Source: Gangjinia marincola (GTDB lineage Bacteria > Bacteroidota > Bacteroidia > Flavobacteriales > Flavobacteriaceae). From it: 64,000 nt of DNA. The DNA is taken from positions 62,001 through 126,000 of the forward strand of contig NZ_BAAAFG010000013.1 in assembly GCF_039523415.1 (NCBI RefSeq), in the 5' to 3' direction. The position numbers were made by a program, and so were the translations under genes. Under the pieces are notes generated by a model. It was not told where the DNA came from and made no database searches. It saw nothing but the letters and a program-made list of their open reading frames with translations. Shown in pieces: positions 62,070 through 64,000 of the stretch (its first letter is position 1; each line of letters begins with the position of its first letter).

Positions 62070-63266
62070 TTAATCTACTTTATTCTCATTAAATGCGCTT
62101 GGCAATAACTGGGGAATAAACTTAACCAACAGCGGTAGTAAAACTCCGCCACCCGGAAGTACAAAAATAGCAAACGAAGGAATCGTTTTACACAAGTCTA
62201 ATAACTGATCTTTTATTTGTTTTTTCTCCTTATCATTGAGATCCCTTACACTGGACTGAGCAAGTAAATAAACCAAATCTTTACTTTCATTAAGCTCTGC
62301 CATCACTCGATTTTTATTTCTAAGAATAAGTGTGCTTACCGTGCGCGACATTGAGGTGTAAAAATGTTTTACAGGATTACTATACTTAAAATAAGAAATT
62401 TGTTCAAGATGTTCATCAATAAAGTTTTGCATTGAGTTAATCGCCGATGTGACCTCATGACTACCGAGTTGAATTTGCTCTCCTAATTTGAGGATATACG
62501 CATGTTCTTTGCGATCCAATTCTTTATTATTATAAACGGCTAAACACGCCATATCCACTACATAGCGTTGTATCAATAAATGATCGATCACAGTTAAATC
62601 TAAATTTTTAGCAGTAATGGTGCTATCCGTTTCAATTTTGTGATACCGCAGCGAACTTTTAATCAAATGAATTAGTAGTACATCATACGCGTGCTTTTCT
62701 TGTTTTTGATCTAATGCTAAAAAGACTGTATTTACTATGATGGCTTCTAGATGTTCTGCAAATACACGGGGATCATCCTCTTGCATAAGATATTCATCAA
62801 ATACAAGAACGTCAAGATAAAGTAAGGCATTTGTAACCAAATGACTAAAGTTCTTTTGAAGGATAGATTCATTCGTTTGTATACGTTGATCCAAGATTTT
62901 TTCTAGTACTTCGCTAGGTTTAGAGGTAATTGACGGTAGTCTAAAAAAAGAAGTGCTCTTGGAACGATCTAGGACTTTATAAAACTCAATAATACTGTTA
63001 ATACAATTCGTAGGATTTGCATTATCAATGCTGTCGTAATACGTGTAAACTAATGCATCAAAAAGATTGATTTTTGCTTTTTCTTCTGCTGTCCAAGTTA
63101 AATTGAGGCTTTCATCATCAAACAGCGTAGAAATAGAGTTCCCATAGATAAAACCATTTTTTCGCAATTTATGGTACAACTGTTCATCGCTTTCAAGCTC
63201 AGCCGCAGTGTGCTCCAAAAAAAACGGTAGGTGTTTAGCAATCCAGCCTGTAGCCGATGGATTCAT
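62070..63266 (-). CDS. LETM1-related protein
   Basis: A 398-residue soluble-looking protein, mostly helical. Residues 1-320 have no recognised domain. The last 50 residues end FAIFVLPGGGVLLPLLVKFIPQLLPSAF, which is the conserved hydrophobic LETM1-like segment seen in flavobacterial proteins annotated as LETM1-related biofilm-associated proteins. Whether it affects biofilms here is unknown. The promoter lies upstream at 63286-63293. Confidence 0.8.
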   Translation of the reverse strand: MNPSATGWIAKHLPFFLEHTAAELESDEQLYHKLRKNGFIYGNSISTLFDDESLNLTWTAEEKAKINLFDALVYTYYDSIDNANPTNCINSIIEFYKVLDRSKSTSFFRLPSITSKPSEVLEKILDQRIQTNESILQKNFSHLVTNALLYLDVLVFDEYLMQEDDPRVFAEHLEAIIVNTVFLALDQKQEKHAYDVLLIHLIKSSLRYHKIETDSTITAKNLDLTVIDHLLIQRYVVDMACLAVYNNKELDRKEHAYILKLGEQIQLGSHEVTSAINSMQNFIDEHLEQISYFKYSNPVKHFYTSMSRTVSTLILRNKNRVMAELNESKDLVYLLAQSSVRDLNDKEKKQIKDQLLDLCKTIPSFAIFVLPGGGVLLPLLVKFIPQLLPSAFNENKVD

Positions 63267-63285
63267 AATATATAAGAATAATGAT

Positions 63286-63293
63286 CAAAGATA
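63286..63293 (-). promoter_or_regulatory. -7 element of the LETM1-related gene
   Basis: On the minus strand TATCTTTG matches TAnnTTTG exactly, 19 bases before the ATG at 63266. Confidence 0.5.
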
Positions 63294-63301
63294 AGCTGAA
63301 A

Positions 63302-63324
63302 TAAAAAAGCGGCTTTGCGCCGCT
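63302..63324 (-). terminator. terminator of the superoxide dismutase gene
   Basis: On the minus strand AGCGGC, loop GCAAA and GCCGCT form a 6-bp GC stem followed by six T. It lies 25 bases downstream of the stop at 63349 and just before the LETM1 promoter. Confidence 0.8.
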
Positions 63325-63348
63325 CTTCATTTTATGATATGTGAAAGA

Positions 63349-63954
63349 TTACATTTTTATCACCCCACAACCAACGCGCGTACCGGCGGCACCACTGGGC
63401 TGAGAAGTAAAATCATCAACACCGTCGTGTATGATAATGGCTTTTCCGACGATGTTTTTGGTATCATCTTCACAGCCTATACACCATTCATCTGTCGTCA
63501 TTTCTACCGTTCCAGTTCCATTATCTTCCACCGTAAAATTACCTATATCACCTTTATGATATCCTGCTTCGTCACCCCATTTGCCGTGAGGTTGTCCGGT
63601 TGGATTCCAATGCCCACCGGCGCTGGTCCCATCTTCGGCAGAGCAGTCAGCTTTTTCATGGATATGAATGGCGTGTTTGCCTTCAGCAAGTCCTTTTATA
63701 GTGGCTTTCATCGTTACTTCGCCATCATCTTCGGTAAAGGTTGCCTCCCCACTCAAATTGCTTCCGCTTTTTGGCTCAAGATTTATGACAAGCATCTTTT
63801 TTTCTTTAGCTTCCTGATCCATTTCTTTTTGATCGGCAGATTCCTGGTTCATCTCTTCGCCATTTTCGGCATCTGAACTTTTATTCGTATTTTCTTTACA
63901 ACTAAATGCCACGATAGTACATAAGGCAAGTAAAGTAATTTTAAAACGTTTCAT
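63349..63954 (-). CDS. sodC: Cu/Zn superoxide dismutase lipoprotein
   Basis: A 201-residue exported lipoprotein (lipid Cys19 in IVAFSC) with an acidic, Gln/Glu-rich linker to residue 52. The Cu/Zn ligands are all present: His97, His99, His115 (bridging), His123, His133, Asp136 and His176. The structural disulfide pair is Cys104 and Cys196. It dismutates superoxide outside the cytoplasm. An additional CxxC pair (Cys158, Cys161) is unusual. A near-consensus -7 element TATATTAG lies at 63979-63986 on the minus strand. Confidence 0.92.
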   Translation of the reverse strand: MKRFKITLLALCTIVAFSCKENTNKSSDAENGEEMNQESADQKEMDQEAKEKKMLVINLEPKSGSNLSGEATFTEDDGEVTMKATIKGLAEGKHAIHIHEKADCSAEDGTSAGGHWNPTGQPHGKWGDEAGYHKGDIGNFTVEDNGTGTVEMTTDEWCIGCEDDTKNIVGKAIIIHDGVDDFTSQPSGAAGTRVGCGVIKM

Positions 63955-63978
63955 CGTTATGGTTTTGGTTATTAATCT

Positions 63979-63986
63979 CTAATATA
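63979..63986 (-). promoter_or_regulatory. -7 element of sodC
   Basis: On the minus strand TATATTAG has one mismatch to TAnnTTTG, 24 bases upstream of the ATG at 63954. Confidence 0.35.
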
Positions 63987-64000
63987 AGTGAGATTGACCA

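Overview
The window is chromosomal DNA of a member of the Bacteroidota, most likely a marine-type Flavobacteriaceae. The evidence is the gene families (BshC bacillithiol ligase, DUF4295/bL38 ribosomal protein, Thermus-type long NADP-isocitrate dehydrogenase, a T9SS-sorted subtilase, an LETM1-related flavobacterial protein, MORN/YwqK-like secreted proteins), the near absence of Shine-Dalgarno sequences, and promoters of the flavobacterial form TTG-N17-23-TAnnTTTG. It is mostly core genome: no prophage, integrase, CRISPR array, tRNA or rRNA was seen.

Layout. 0-9 kb: the start of thrS, an unrecognised membrane protein, a signal-less OmpH/Skp-like protein, htpG, a TetR-like regulator overlapping an ABC1/UbiB-like kinase gene, and an S9 peptidase. 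9-13 kb: fabH, followed by a degraded second copy of a fabH 3' end and paired hairpins, then a CoA-binding protein, a sodium:solute symporter and two heptamer repeat arrays around an 83-base run of N. 12.7-17 kb: recR, a family 2 glycosyltransferase, a 2-oxoacid dehydrogenase E2, an intergenic repeat cluster and two adjacent BLUF blue-light sensors. 17-25 kb: an exonuclease-FAH-Hpt-cinA operon, then rpmB-rpmG-bL38, ftsY, an amidase and a serine hydrolase. 25-35 kb: rimO, an M14 peptidase, bshC, isocitrate dehydrogenase and an orphan binding protein.

35-46 kb is the most eroded and repeat-rich part: a nitrilase remnant, a frameshifted small membrane protein, a MORN-repeat protein, an AGCS symporter, a SIMPL/PNPOx pair, guaA, a LysM/periplasmic-binding lipid-free secreted protein, OsmC, and a RAYT transposase gene flanked by REP-like palindromes. 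46-64 kb: a T9SS subtilase next to mnmA, a fasciclin lipoprotein, yidC, pyrG, small DUF3820 and VOC proteins, a class A beta-lactamase-like lipoprotein, a LON-substrate-binding protein, sucC, a beta-barrel, two tandem alpha/beta hydrolases, TerB-like and LETM1-related proteins, and a Cu/Zn superoxide dismutase lipoprotein.

Functional themes are translation (thrS, rpmB, rpmG, bL38, ftsY, rimO, mnmA, yidC), nucleotide and central metabolism (guaA, pyrG, sucC, icd, E2), and envelope or secreted proteins (peptidases, lipoproteins, LysM, T9SS cargo). No wholly new multi-gene system is evident. The best leads are the paired BLUF sensors, the RAYT/REP locus, the fabH relic with its paired hairpin-promoter units, and promoters so close to start codons that leaderless mRNAs are likely.
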